From the NCBI RefSeq assembly GCF_000427905.1, contig NZ_KE386604.1, positions 372,001 to 436,000 of the forward strand: a stretch of DNA of 64,000 nt. Reading direction: 5' to 3'. The notes below the pieces were generated by a model, which saw only the letters and a program-made list of their open reading frames with translations, ran no database searches and was not told where the DNA came from. Below are positions 8,388 through 17,391 of the stretch, in pieces. Within the stretch, counting starts at the first letter, position 1; every line of letters starts with the position of its first letter. The translations under genes were made by a program, and so were the position numbers. This DNA is from Thermocrispum agreste DSM 44070 (GTDB lineage: Bacteria > Actinomycetota > Actinomycetes > Mycobacteriales > Pseudonocardiaceae).

Positions 8388-9004
8388 CCAGAGCGGCGTG
8401 GGTGGCGCTGGCCGTGGGCGGGCTGCTGCTCGCGGCGCTCGTCGTGGTGCTTCCACAAGTGCGCGACGACGCAGGAGGCGGGCAGGCGCCCGCGGACGGC
8501 GCCGAGCTGGCTGACGCGCGCGAGCAAGCCGGCCTGCCGCCGTGCCCGAGCGGGTCCGGTGAACCGGTGAAGAAGCTGGCCGGCGTGACGGCGACGTGCC
8601 TGGCCGACGGACGCAAGGTCGACGTCGGGCAGATGCTCGCGGGGAAAGTCACGCTGATCAACGTCTGGGCCACCTGGTGCCCGCCGTGCCGCGACGAGTT
8701 GCCCGTGCTGCAGGAGTACGCGTCGAGCCCGGGCGCGGTGCAGGTCCTCACTGTTCAGGTCGACAGCCCGCCTGCGGACGGTTTGCGCATGCTGGCGGAT
8801 CTGGGGGTCCGGCTGCCGACCGTGCACGACGGCGACGAGCGCTATGGTCCACTGCGTCGCGCGTTGTCGGCGCCCAACGTGCTGCCCGCGTCGTATGTGG
8901 TCGACCGGGACGGCACGGTGCGCCTGGTCAGCAACCCACGCGTGTTCGCGACCGTTGACCAGGTACGATCCGCCGTCACGCGCCACCGGAAGGGGGCGGA
9001 ATGA
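8384..9004 (+). CDS. TlpA/ResA-like membrane-anchored thioredoxin-fold protein
   Basis: A 206-residue protein, start GTG overlapping the nth stop by four bases. An N-terminal membrane anchor (residues 5-23) places a thioredoxin fold outside the membrane. The redox motif is WATWCPPC with Cys99 and Cys102, followed by [10 protein letters not shown]. Two further cysteines (C54, C72) occur before the domain. It is the Rv3673c counterpart. Such proteins reduce or exchange disulfides in exported or cytochrome-c-type proteins; the partner is unknown, though the MarP protease two genes downstream has a candidate disulfide pair. Confidence 0.87.
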   Translation: MTRAAWVALAVGGLLLAALVVVLPQVRDDAGGGQAPADGAELADAREQAGLPPCPSGSGEPVKKLAGVTATCLADGRKVDVGQMLAGKVTLINVWATWCPPCRDELPVLQEYASSPGAVQVLTVQVDSPPADGLRMLADLGVRLPTVHDGDERYGPLRRALSAPNVLPASYVVDRDGTVRLVSNPRVFATVDQVRSAVTRHRKGAE

Positions 9005-9723
9005 ACCAGGGCGCCCTGGTCGACGTGGACGATGTGCCGCCGTGGCTGCGCAGGCTGGTCGAGTTCGCCGGGCGGGCGAGGGCGGAGCACTTCACCCGTT
9101 TCGCGCCGCCGCCCGACGAGCGGACCAAGGCCGCAGCCGTGCTCGTGCTGTTCGGTGACGGGGAGGAGGGCCGCGGACACGACGTCTTGCTGCAACGCCG
9201 CGCGCACCACCCGAACGACCGGCACAGCGGTCAGGTCGCCTTCCCCGGCGGGGGCGCCGAGGACGGCGACGACGGCCCGGTCGGCACGGCGCTGCGCGAG
9301 GCCCAGGAGGAGACCGGGTTGGACCCCAGCGGCGTGCTGCCGATCGCGGTGATGCCCGAGCTGTGGATCCCGGTGTCCGGGTTCTCGGTCACCCCGGTGC
9401 TGGCCTACTGGCAGCGGCCCAGCCGGGTGTGGCCGGTGGACCCGGCGGAGACCGCGGCGGTGGCCAGGGTGCCGATCGCCGATCTGGCCGATCCGGCGAA
9501 CCGGTTCGTGGTCCACCGGCCGGACACCGGGTGGCGCGGTCCGGCGTTCTCGGTGAACGGCATGCTGGTATGGGGGTTCACCGCCGGCCTGCTGAGCACG
9601 CTGCTGTCGCTGGCCGGTTGGGAACGGAAGTGGAACACCAAGGACGTTCGCACGCTCGACGATGCCCTGCGTGAGCACGGCGAACGCCTGGTGACGGGCA
9701 CCGAACGGGAAGGCGACGGGTGA
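9001..9723 (+). CDS. NUDIX hydrolase, CoA pyrophosphatase type (NudL-like)
   Basis: A 240-residue protein (Rv3672c-like). It has the Nudix box FPGGGAE (81-87) and REAQEETG (99-106), preceded by HSGQVAFPGG, which fits the UPF0035/CoA-NUDIX signature of enzymes cleaving CoA or acyl-CoA to phosphopantetheine and 3',5'-ADP. The ATG overlaps the stop of the thioredoxin-like gene and its own stop overlaps marP, so it lies in the middle of the operon. Confidence 0.85.
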   Translation: MNQGALVDVDDVPPWLRRLVEFAGRARAEHFTRFAPPPDERTKAAAVLVLFGDGEEGRGHDVLLQRRAHHPNDRHSGQVAFPGGGAEDGDDGPVGTALREAQEETGLDPSGVLPIAVMPELWIPVSGFSVTPVLAYWQRPSRVWPVDPAETAAVARVPIADLADPANRFVVHRPDTGWRGPAFSVNGMLVWGFTAGLLSTLLSLAGWERKWNTKDVRTLDDALREHGERLVTGTEREGDG

Positions 9724-10904
9724 ACTGGGTCGACGTGCTGGTGGTCGTGGTCGCCGTCATCGCCGCGGCGTCCGGGGCCAAGCAGGGGGTGATCATCGCG
9801 CTCCCCGCCTTCCTCGGTGTGCTCACCGGTGCGGTCGTCGGCATCAAGGTCGCGCCGCTGATCGTGGACATGTTCGAGCACCCGGCGGCCAAGGTCGCCT
9901 TCGCGGTGGCCACCGTGGTGTTCCTGGTGGCGCTCGGGGAGACGTTCGGCGTCTGGATCGGCCGGACCATCAAGGAACGGGTCGACCTGCCCAAGCTGGC
10001 CTGGCTGGACAACAGCCTGGGCGCGATCGTGCAGGGCGTCGTGGTGTTCGTGGTGGCCTGGCTCATCGCGCTGCCGCTGACGTCGGTCAGCGGGCTGCCC
10101 GGGCTGGCCAGGGCGATCAACGGGTCCGTCGTGCTCAGCGAGGTCAACGACGTGATGCCCGAGCAGGCCAGGGCATTGCCGAACGACCTGCGCAAGCTGC
10201 TCGACGTGTCGGGGCTGCCGTCGGTCATTGCGCCGTTCGTGCAGCCGCCCAGCGCCGAGGTGCAGCCGCCGGACAAGCGGCTGCAGCACTCGCCCGTGGT
10301 GCAGCGGTTGCGGGACAAGGTGCTGAAGATCCGCGGTGACGCCCCCTCGTGCTCGCGGACGCTGGAGGGCAGTGGATTCGTCGTCGCGCCGCAGCGGGTG
10401 ATGACGAACGCGCACGTGGTCGCAGGCACGACGAGCGTGCGGGTGGAGTCGCAGCAGGGAGTCCTTCCGGCTCGGGTGACCTACTTCGACCCGGATGTCG
10501 ACGTGGCCATCCTGGCCGTGCCCGACCTGCAGGCACGGCCGATTCCGTTCGCCGAGGTCCCTGCTGCCAGCGGGGACAGCGCCATCGTGCTGGGGTACCC
10601 GCTGGACGGCCCGTACACCGCTACGGCCGCGCGTATCCGGCAGCGCACCGAACTGCGCGGTCCGGACATCTACGAGACCAAGACCGTCCGGCGGGACGTC
10701 TTCACCGTCCGCGGTGCGATCCGCAGCGGCAACTCCGGTGGGCCGATGGTCAATCCCGACGGCGAAGTGATCGGCCTGGTGTTCGGCGCTTCGGTGCAGG
10801 ACCCCGACACCGGTTTCACGCTCACCGCGGCGGAGGTCGCGCCGGAGGCGCGCCGCGCTCCGGAGATGGTCAACGACGTCGGCACCGGCCGCTGCACGGC
10901 CTAG
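9720..10904 (+). CDS. marP: MarP-like membrane serine protease (acid/oxidative stress resistance)
   Basis: A 394-residue homologue of M. tuberculosis MarP (Rv3671c). Four N-terminal transmembrane helices (about 4-20, 24-48, 58-81 and 100-122) form a CvpA/colicin V-like anchor. A periplasmic chymotrypsin-like domain follows, with catalytic His232 in TNAHVVAG, Asp261 in DPDVDVAIL and Ser339 in RSGNSGGP. Cys211 and Cys392 are the likely pair equivalent to the regulatory disulfide of MarP, which links the gene to the thioredoxin-like protein in the same operon. The GTG start overlaps the NUDIX stop. Mycobacterial MarP activates a peptidoglycan hydrolase and supports pH homeostasis; the same role here is inferred. 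Confidence 0.93.
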   Translation: MNWVDVLVVVVAVIAAASGAKQGVIIALPAFLGVLTGAVVGIKVAPLIVDMFEHPAAKVAFAVATVVFLVALGETFGVWIGRTIKERVDLPKLAWLDNSLGAIVQGVVVFVVAWLIALPLTSVSGLPGLARAINGSVVLSEVNDVMPEQARALPNDLRKLLDVSGLPSVIAPFVQPPSAEVQPPDKRLQHSPVVQRLRDKVLKIRGDAPSCSRTLEGSGFVVAPQRVMTNAHVVAGTTSVRVESQQGVLPARVTYFDPDVDVAILAVPDLQARPIPFAEVPAASGDSAIVLGYPLDGPYTATAARIRQRTELRGPDIYETKTVRRDVFTVRGAIRSGNSGGPMVNPDGEVIGLVFGASVQDPDTGFTLTAAEVAPEARRAPEMVNDVGTGRCTA

Positions 10905-10908
10905 CGCC

Positions 10909-11847
10909 TCAACGGTTCAGCCACTCCAGCAGCAGGTCAGTGGTGAGCTCCGGGGCCTCCAAGTGGGGATAGTGCCCCACTCCGGGAAGCTCGCGCAGGG
11001 TGGAACCTCGGCCTGCCCACGCGGTCGATGCTTGCGCCGTCCTCGGCAGGACGCACCCGTCGACCCTGCCGTGCAGCTGCAGCACCGGCACGGGGCTCGG
11101 GTCCCGCATGGCGTTGGCGAAGCGGCGGCCGTCACCACGGAACAGCGAGCGGAACGCCCACCGGTAGAACTCCAGCGCGCAGTGTGCGACGCCGGGGATC
11201 TGCATGGCGGCGCGCAGATAGCGCGCGGCCTCGGTGAACTCCGGGGTGTCCTGCCACGCCGGGCCGGACCACCTGCGCAGGTACTGCTCGACGGCGGCGG
11301 CGTCGTCGGCGACCAGATCGCGTTCCGGCTTGATCGGCACCTGGAAGCGGTAGAAGTGCCCCATCGCCCTGCGCTGCTCCCGGTCGTACAGGCAGCGGCG
11401 GAGCTCGGGGCGCAGCGCGAGCGGATGCCACCCGCCGAGCACGCCGACGGAATGCACTACGCGGGGGTGCAGCACGGCGGCGGTCCATGCCAGCGCGCCG
11501 CCCCACCCGTGCCCGATCAAGTGGGCCCGGCTGGCGCCGAGCGCCCGCACCAGCCCGGTGATGTCACCGGCCAGCGTCCAGGCGTCGTAACCGCGCGGCG
11601 GCTTGTCCGAGTCGCCGTAGCCGCGCAGGTCGGCGGACACCACCCGGTAGCCCGCCGCGGCCAGCGCGGGCATCTGCCGGTGCCAGACCCACCAGCACTC
11701 CGCGAACCCGTGCAGCAGGATGACCAGCGGCCCGTCGGTGGGGCCGTCCGCTTGCGCCACGTGCAGCGAGATGCCGTTGGCGGAAACCGTGCGGTGCGTC
11801 CACGGGCCCGGCGTGCGCACGCTCGACGGGTCGGGTGCCGCTTTCAC
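10909..11847 (-). CDS. Alpha/beta hydrolase, epoxide hydrolase-like (EphE position) with atypical nucleophile elbow
   Basis: A 312-residue alpha/beta hydrolase in the position of Rv3670 (ephE), four bases from the convergent marP stop. The oxyanion motif is HGF (46-48) in ILLHGFAECWW, and the segment DLRGYGDSDKP is typical of epoxide hydrolases and haloalkane dehalogenases. The nucleophile elbow reads IGHGWGG, so the position normally held by Asp or Ser is Gly114. A late His is present in GVGHYPHLEAPE. Catalysis by the standard mechanism is therefore doubtful unless another residue substitutes. Confidence 0.8.
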   Translation of the reverse strand: MKAAPDPSSVRTPGPWTHRTVSANGISLHVAQADGPTDGPLVILLHGFAECWWVWHRQMPALAAAGYRVVSADLRGYGDSDKPPRGYDAWTLAGDITGLVRALGASRAHLIGHGWGGALAWTAAVLHPRVVHSVGVLGGWHPLALRPELRRCLYDREQRRAMGHFYRFQVPIKPERDLVADDAAAVEQYLRRWSGPAWQDTPEFTEAARYLRAAMQIPGVAHCALEFYRWAFRSLFRGDGRRFANAMRDPSPVPVLQLHGRVDGCVLPRTAQASTAWAGRGSTLRELPGVGHYPHLEAPELTTDLLLEWLNR

Positions 11848-11848
11848 G

Positions 11849-12361
11849 CTAGCCGGTGGTCAGCTCACTCGACCCGGCGGATTCGGACGACTTGGGGCGC
11901 AGCGCCGCGGCGGTCTGCTTGACGCTGTCGATGGTGCGTTCCGGCGCTTTGATCTTGCGCACCCGCTGGAAGCCGAGGAACGCGCAGAGCGCGGCGAACA
12001 CCAGCATCAGCCCGAACACGATGGCGAACGCCGCCCAGCGGGGCAGCCACTCGGCCAACAGCTCGGCCAGGAAGAAGAAGAAAAAGAACGAGCTGTACAG
12101 CGCCACGGTCAACGCGATGATGAACAGCACGCTGCCCTTGACGCCCTTCTTCACCTCGCCGACCAGCTCTGCCTTGGCCAGCTCGACCTCGGCACGGATC
12201 AGCGTCGACATGTGCGTGGTGGCGTCCTTGACCAGCGCGCCGATCGACCGGTCGCCGCCCGCGCCGTTGCCGGCGGCCGGCTCGTCGGGGGTCAGCGGAA
12301 GATAGCCGACCGTGCCGCCTGCCTGAGACAATTGATCATCGCGCCTGCTCACCCTTGACAT
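11849..12361 (-). CDS. Phage-holin-family/DUF1469-type membrane protein (Rv3669-like)
   Basis: A 170-residue protein. A hydrophilic N-terminus with an amphipathic helix (residues 40-75, ALVKDATTHMSTLIRAEVELAKAE in part) leads into two transmembrane helices, about 76-100 and 107-130. The C-terminus is basic. This is the actinobacterial putative holin-superfamily III (PF07332/DUF1469-like) arrangement, associated with membrane and envelope rather than phage. The first helix holds six consecutive phenylalanines. It follows the EphE-like gene's start by one base on the same strand, as in mycobacteria. Confidence 0.75.
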   Translation of the reverse strand: MSRVSRRDDQLSQAGGTVGYLPLTPDEPAAGNGAGGDRSIGALVKDATTHMSTLIRAEVELAKAELVGEVKKGVKGSVLFIIALTVALYSSFFFFFFLAELLAEWLPRWAAFAIVFGLMLVFAALCAFLGFQRVRKIKAPERTIDSVKQTAAALRPKSSESAGSSELTTG

Positions 12362-12450
12362 CGTGCCATGGCGCGGCGCCGGCGCAAGGCACGACCCTCT
12401 TGGCGCGTCGGCGCAGGCGGGCCCACGCGTGCCTGCTCGGCTGGCCCTGC

Positions 12451-13662
12451 TCAGGCCTCTCCCACGGCGCGGCTCCTGCGGTGCGCCCGCGAGCGGATGC
12501 CCAGCATCAGCGCGGCCAGCAGCGAGGCCACCAGCGAGCCGATCAGCACCGCGGCCTTCGCCGGTTCGTGCAGGCTGTCTGGCAGCCCGAGGTCGGCGAT
12601 CAGCAGGCTCACGGTGAACCCGACTCCGCCGAGCACCGCGAGCGCGGCGATGTCCAGCCACCCGGTGCGGGCAGGCAGCCGCGCCAGTCCCGTCGCGACG
12701 GCGAGGCCGCTGGCGCCCAGGATGCCGATCAGTTTGCCCGCCACCAGCCCGACCGCGATGGCCAGCGGAACGGGCGTGGTCGCCATGGTGGACAGCGCTT
12801 CCCCGTCGACCGGCACGCCCGCGGCGAACAGGGCGAACAGCGGCACCGCGACCATGGCCGAATACGGCTGCAGTCGGTGTTCCAGCCGGAGTGCGGGCGC
12901 CTCGTCCTCACCGGGATCCGGCCGGACGCGGGTCAGCAGGCCCATGGCGACCCCGGCCATGGTGGCGTGCACACCCGTGAAATGCACCGCCACCCAGATG
13001 ACCACGGCCAGCGGCACGTACAGCAACGACGAGCGGACGCGGCGGTGTTGCAGCCACCAGTAGAGCGCGAGCCCTGCGGCGGCGACCGCGGCCGCGGCCA
13101 GGTCGATGCCGCTGGTGAACACCACGGCGATGACGATGATGCCGCCGAGGTCGTCCACGACGGCCAGGGACAGTAGGAAGATCCTGGCTCCGCTGGGCAG
13201 GTGCTGCGCGGTCACCGCGAGCACCCCGAGCGCGAACGCGATGTCGGTGGCCATGGGCACCGCCCATGCCGTGGTGAACCCTTCTTCGCCCCAGGACAAC
13301 AGCAAGGTGATCGCCGCCGGGGCCACCATGCCGCCGATCGCGGCGATGATCGGCAGCGTGGCGTCCTTGATCGACGACAGCTCGCCCAGGACCAGTTCGC
13401 GCTTGAGCTCTAGGCCCACCACGAAGAAGAACAGGGTCAGCACGCCATCCTTGGCCCAGTCGCCGATGGACAGGTGCAAGTGCAACGCGTGGGGGCCGAC
13501 GGTGTAGTCGCGGACGGCGGTGTAGGTGTCGCCGAGGCCGGAATTCGCCCAGATCAGTGCGATCGCGGCGGCGACGAGCAGGACCACGCCGCCTGCCGTC
13601 TCGGTGCGCAGAAAACGAGCGAACTCGGCGATCGGCCGGGTCTGGCGGCGCGGCTGCGGCAC
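12451..13662 (-). CDS. nhaA: Na+/H+ antiporter NhaA
   Basis: A 403-residue antiporter with about 12 transmembrane helices that exchanges cytoplasmic Na+ (or Li+) for external H+. The paired transport aspartates are Asp170-Asp171 in LSLAVVDDLGG, and Asp140 in MATDIAFALG corresponds to E. coli Asp133. The motif FFFVVGLELKRELVLGEL (78-95) is typical. The start is GTG at 13662 with AGGAG seven bases upstream. The C-terminus is a short basic tail. Confidence 0.93.
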   Translation of the reverse strand: MPQPRRQTRPIAEFARFLRTETAGGVVLLVAAAIALIWANSGLGDTYTAVRDYTVGPHALHLHLSIGDWAKDGVLTLFFFVVGLELKRELVLGELSSIKDATLPIIAAIGGMVAPAAITLLLSWGEEGFTTAWAVPMATDIAFALGVLAVTAQHLPSGARIFLLSLAVVDDLGGIIVIAVVFTSGIDLAAAAVAAAGLALYWWLQHRRVRSSLLYVPLAVVIWVAVHFTGVHATMAGVAMGLLTRVRPDPGEDEAPALRLEHRLQPYSAMVAVPLFALFAAGVPVDGEALSTMATTPVPLAIAVGLVAGKLIGILGASGLAVATGLARLPARTGWLDIAALAVLGGVGFTVSLLIADLGLPDSLHEPAKAAVLIGSLVASLLAALMLGIRSRAHRRSRAVGEA

Positions 13663-13741
13663 GAGCGACTCCTGTCGTCAGGGGACCATCACGCCGACCA
13701 GACTTCCCGGCACACCGTTAGCCATCCTAGCGATTCCGGCG

Positions 13742-14458
13742 TCAGCCGACCGTGATCCCGAACACGACGCCTACGTAGTAGGTGACCAGCATGGCCAGCA
13801 CCCCGACGCCCACGTTGCGCATGACGGCACGGGCGACCGGGGCGGAGCCCAGGCGGGCGGCGGTCCACCCGGTCAGCACCAGCCCGGCGACCACCGCGGC
13901 GCCGCATGCCAACACCCGCACTTCCACCGGGGGCAGGGCGATCGCGATCACCGGCAGCAAGCCGCCGATGGTGAAGGCCAGGAACGACGCCCAGGCGGCC
14001 TGCCACGGGCTGGTCAACCGGTCCGGGTCGATGTTCAGCTCCGCCTCGGCATGCGCGCGCAGCGGGTCCTTCGCGGTCAGCTCCTCGGCTACCCGGCGCG
14101 CCAGCTCGGGGGACAAGCCCCGCTTCTGGTAGATCGCCGTGAGCTCGTCCAGCTCCTGCTCGGGCATCTGCTCCAGCTCCTGCCGTTCGAGCTGGATCGC
14201 CGCCCGTTCGGTGTCGCGCTGGGTGCTGACCGAGACGTACTCACCGCCCGCCATGGAGAGCGCGCCCGCCACCAGCCCGGCGATGCCCGCAGTGAGGATC
14301 GCCCTGACGTCGGTGGTTGCGCCCGCCACGCCGACCACCAGGCCGGCCATGGACACGATGCCGTCGTTGGCGCCGAGGACCCCGGCGCGCAGCCAGTTCA
14401 GCCGCCCGCCGAGGTCCTCGTGGTGCGCCTCGCCCGGGTGTTCCGAGACGGCGCTCAT
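13742..14458 (-). CDS. VIT/CCC1-family Fe2+/Mn2+ transporter
   Basis: A 238-residue integral membrane protein of the VIT1/CCC1 family. The family signature LRAGVLGANDGIVSMAGLVV (residues 23-42) is followed by GGEYVSVSTQRDTE (71-84). A long acidic helical cytoplasmic domain at about 85-135 corresponds to the metal-binding domain, and three more membrane helices lie between 145 and 238. It likely exports or sequesters divalent iron or manganese. It lies 79 bp from the nhaA start on the same strand. Confidence 0.87.
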   Translation of the reverse strand: MSAVSEHPGEAHHEDLGGRLNWLRAGVLGANDGIVSMAGLVVGVAGATTDVRAILTAGIAGLVAGALSMAGGEYVSVSTQRDTERAAIQLERQELEQMPEQELDELTAIYQKRGLSPELARRVAEELTAKDPLRAHAEAELNIDPDRLTSPWQAAWASFLAFTIGGLLPVIAIALPPVEVRVLACGAAVVAGLVLTGWTAARLGSAPVARAVMRNVGVGVLAMLVTYYVGVVFGITVG

Positions 14459-14497
14459 GACCGGGACGTCCCGGTACGCGACGATCCGGCCACCGGG

Positions 14498-16489
14498 TCA
14501 GTCCTCGGTGCCCTTGCCGGAGGTCAGCCGCTCCTTGATCTGGTCCATCACGCTCGAGTCGGCCAGCGTGGTGACGTCGCCGATCGGGCGGTTCTCCGCC
14601 ACGTCACGCAGCAGCCGCCGCATGATCTTGCCGGACCGGGTCTTCGGCAGCTCCGGGACGACCATGATCTGCCGCGGCTTGGCGATCGGGCCGATCTCCT
14701 TCGCCACGTGCTCGCGCAGCTCGGCGATGGCCTGCTCGCCGGCAGCCTCGTCGCCGGCGCTGCCGCGCAGGATGACGAACGCCACGATGCCCTGGCCGGT
14801 GGTCGGGTCGGGCGCGCCCACCACGGCCGCCTCGGCCACGTTCGAGTGGGACACCAGCGCCGACTCCACCTCGGTGGTGGAGATGCGGTGGCCGGAGACG
14901 TTCATGACGTCGTCCACCCGGCCGAGCAGCCAGATGTCGCCGTCGTCGTCGTACTTGGCGCCGTCACCGGCGAAGTAGTAGCCCTTGTCGGCGTACCGCG
15001 CCCAGTATGTCTCCTTGTACCGCTCGGGGTCGCCCCAGATGCCGCGCAGCATCGACGGCCACGGCCGGTCGAGCACCAGGTAGCCGCCGCCACCGTGAGG
15101 TACTTCGTTGCCCTGGTCGTCGACCACCTTCGCGGAGATGCCGGGCAGCGGGCGCTGGGCCGAGCCGGGCTTGGCCGCGGTGACGCCGGGCAGCGGGGAG
15201 ATCATGATCGCCCCGGTCTCGGTCTGCCACCAGGTGTCCACCACCGGGGTCTTGCCGCCGCCGATGTGCTCCCGGTACCAGACCCACGCCTCCGGGTTGA
15301 TCGGCTCGCCGACCGAGCCGATCAGCTTCAGCGACGACAGGTCGTACTTGGCCGGGATGTCGTCGCCCCACTTCATGAACGTGCGGATCAGCGTCGGCGC
15401 GGTGTAGTACTTGGTGACCTTGTACTGCTGGACGATCTCCCAGTGCCGTCCCTCGTGCGGCGTGTTCGGAGTGCCCTCGTAGACCACCTGCGTTGCCCGG
15501 TTGGCCAGCGGGCCGTAGACGATGTAGCTGTGCCCGGTGACCCAGCCGATGTCGGCGGTGCACCAGTAGACGTCCTCACCGGGCTTGTGGTCGAACACCA
15601 CGTGGTGGGTGTAGGCGCACTGGGTCAGGTAGCCGCCGGAGGTGTGCAGGATGCCCTTCGGCTTCCCGGTCGTGCCGGACGTGTAGAGGATGAACAGCGG
15701 GTGCTCGGAGTCGAACGCCTGCGGGGTGTGCTCGGCCGATTGCTTGCCGACCAGGTCGTGCCACCAGATGTCCCGCTCGTCGTTCCACGGCACGTCGGAC
15801 AGGTCGTCACCGACCCGGCGGACGACCACGACCTTCTCCACCGAGCTGGTGCCTTCCAGGCCCTCGTCGACCTTCTCCTTCATCGGCACGGCCTGGCCGC
15901 GGCGGTACTGGCCGTCGGAGGTGATGACGACCTTCGCCTCGGCGTCCTCCACCCGCTGCCGCAGCGCGGCGGCCGAGAAGCCGCCGAAGACCACGCTGTG
16001 CATGGCCCCGATGCGGGCGCAGGCCAGCATGGCCACGATCGCCTCGGGGATCATCGGCAGCTGGATGGCCACCCGGTCACCGGAGGAGACCCCGAGCGAC
16101 TCCAGCGCGTTGGCCGCCTGGCAGACCTCGTCCTTCAGCTGCGCGTAGGTGATGTCCCTGGTGTCGCCCGGTTCACCGACCCAGTGGATGGCCACCTGGT
16201 CGCCGTGGCCTGCCTCCACGTGCCGGTCCACGCAGTTGTACGCCACGTTGAGCTTGCCGCCGACGAACCACTTGGCGAACGGCGCGTTGGACCAGTCCAG
16301 CACCTGGGTCCACCGGGTTTCCCAGTGCAGCCGGTCGGCTTGGGCAGCCCAGAAAGCCTGGTAGTCGGCCTCCGCCTCCTGGTAGACGCTGGCGTCGACG
16401 TTCGCCGCAGCGGCGAACTCCTCGGGCGGCGGGAACGTGCGGTGCTCGGTGAGCAGGTTCTGCAACGTTGCTGACTGCTGCTCTGCCAT
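14498..16489 (-). CDS. acs: Acetyl-CoA synthetase (acetate-CoA ligase)
   Basis: A 663-residue AMP-forming ligase that activates acetate via acetyl-AMP to acetyl-CoA. The P-loop-like motif [11 protein letters not shown] lies at 269-279, the WWQTETG motif follows, and Lys621 in [10 protein letters not shown] is the conserved lysine controlled by acetylation in Acs enzymes. Length and motifs match Acs (Rv3667) rather than longer-chain acyl-CoA ligases. The ATG start follows a CAGGAGGCG-type ribosome binding site. A 19-bp inverted repeat 44 bp upstream of the start suggests regulated transcription. Confidence 0.96.
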   Translation of the reverse strand: MAEQQSATLQNLLTEHRTFPPPEEFAAAANVDASVYQEAEADYQAFWAAQADRLHWETRWTQVLDWSNAPFAKWFVGGKLNVAYNCVDRHVEAGHGDQVAIHWVGEPGDTRDITYAQLKDEVCQAANALESLGVSSGDRVAIQLPMIPEAIVAMLACARIGAMHSVVFGGFSAAALRQRVEDAEAKVVITSDGQYRRGQAVPMKEKVDEGLEGTSSVEKVVVVRRVGDDLSDVPWNDERDIWWHDLVGKQSAEHTPQAFDSEHPLFILYTSGTTGKPKGILHTSGGYLTQCAYTHHVVFDHKPGEDVYWCTADIGWVTGHSYIVYGPLANRATQVVYEGTPNTPHEGRHWEIVQQYKVTKYYTAPTLIRTFMKWGDDIPAKYDLSSLKLIGSVGEPINPEAWVWYREHIGGGKTPVVDTWWQTETGAIMISPLPGVTAAKPGSAQRPLPGISAKVVDDQGNEVPHGGGGYLVLDRPWPSMLRGIWGDPERYKETYWARYADKGYYFAGDGAKYDDDGDIWLLGRVDDVMNVSGHRISTTEVESALVSHSNVAEAAVVGAPDPTTGQGIVAFVILRGSAGDEAAGEQAIAELREHVAKEIGPIAKPRQIMVVPELPKTRSGKIMRRLLRDVAENRPIGDVTTLADSSVMDQIKERLTSGKGTED

Positions 16490-16532
16490 GTTGGTGACGC
16501 CTCCTGGTGCTCAGGTGCTGGGCCTAGCAGTG

Positions 16533-16551
16533 TGCTGTGAGGGACAGCACT
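16533..16551. promoter_or_regulatory. Inverted repeat in the acs / Fic-like divergent promoter region
   Basis: GTGCTGTGAGGGACAGCAC is an inverted repeat with two perfect 7-bp arms and a 5-bp centre, positioned between the divergent acs and Fic-like genes. It contains TGTGA-N6-GCACT, a partial match to the CRP/GlxR box TGTGA-N6-TCACA. In mycobacteria and corynebacteria acs is under carbon-source control, so an operator here is plausible. Confidence 0.5.
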
Positions 16552-16650
16552 GTTCCAGCCCCGACGTTAGCGCTCGATGAGATGACGCGCACCACCGTTC
16601 GTCTTGCACCGATGACCGTTCGTCGGCCGTCCGGTGTAACGTCGCGGCTC

Positions 16651-17391
16651 GTGACCGATCCGCTCGCCCCGTTGCTGGAACTGTCCGGGGTCTCCGATGC
16701 CGTCCAGGCGGCGCGGGAAGCCGTCGACGCCGTCCACCGCCACCCGACGAACCGCAAACGGTGGCCGACCACCGCCGCCGAGGCGTCGGTGCGGGCCGCC
16801 CGGGCGTCGGCCGCGATCGACGGTGGTGACGCCGAGATTCCACCGGACGGGGAAGTGCGCGAGCCGGTGCTGGCCGGGGCGTTGCGGGTGGCCGAGGCGC
16901 TCGGCGGGCTGTTGACGACCTGGGAGCGGTCGCCGCTGCAGGTGCTGGCCCGCCTGCACGTGCTGGCCGCCGCCGACCTGGTGGACGATCCGGACCGGCT
17001 GGGCAGGCCGCGCGGGGACGAGGCGACGTCGCGCAGGCTCGAGCTGCTTGCCGAGCTGGTCACCGGCGGAACGAAGGCGCCAGGGGCGGTGCTGGCTGCT
17101 GTGGTGCACGGCGAGCTGCTGGCGTTGCGGGCGTTCGGCGTAGGCGACGGGGTGGTCGCGCGCGCGGCCGCCCGGCTCACCATGATCGGCACCGGGTTGG
17201 ACCCGAAGGGGCTGTGCGTGCCGGAGGTGTGGTGCTTCCGCAAGCTGAGCGCCTACCGGGAGGCGACCGCCGGTTTCGCGGGCGGGACGCCGGAGGGGCT
17301 GCGTCAGTGGCTGTTGTTCCATTGCCAGGCGGTGGAAGCCGGCGCCCGGGAAGCGGTGGGCATCGCCGACGCGGCGGGAGAGGCGCGGTGA
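16651..17391 (+). CDS. Degenerate Fic-fold protein (catalytic motif lost)
   Basis: A 246-residue protein starting at GTG 16651; the upstream in-frame stretch looks noncoding. ASAAIDGG (52-59) resembles the S-[SA]-[AI]-IEGN motif of Fic proteins. At 160-171 the sequence RAFGVGDGVVAR aligns in exact register with the Fic signature HPFxxGNGRxxR, keeping F, both G and the final R but replacing catalytic His, Asn and the first Arg. The predicted fold is all-helical with no membrane segment. An AMP-transferase activity is therefore unlikely. It overlaps the CapA lipoprotein gene by four bases. Identification as a Fic relative is my inference from motif register. Confidence 0.5.
   Translation: MTDPLAPLLELSGVSDAVQAAREAVDAVHRHPTNRKRWPTTAAEASVRAARASAAIDGGDAEIPPDGEVREPVLAGALRVAEALGGLLTTWERSPLQVLARLHVLAAADLVDDPDRLGRPRGDEATSRRLELLAELVTGGTKAPGAVLAAVVHGELLALRAFGVGDGVVARAAARLTMIGTGLDPKGLCVPEVWCFRKLSAYREATAGFAGGTPEGLRQWLLFHCQAVEAGAREAVGIADAAGEAR

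Noticed and set aside
13526-16474. Very long plus-strand open frame antisense to VIT and acs
   Set aside because: Its translation is Arg/His/Gly-rich with no domains; it is a high-GC shadow of the minus-strand genes.
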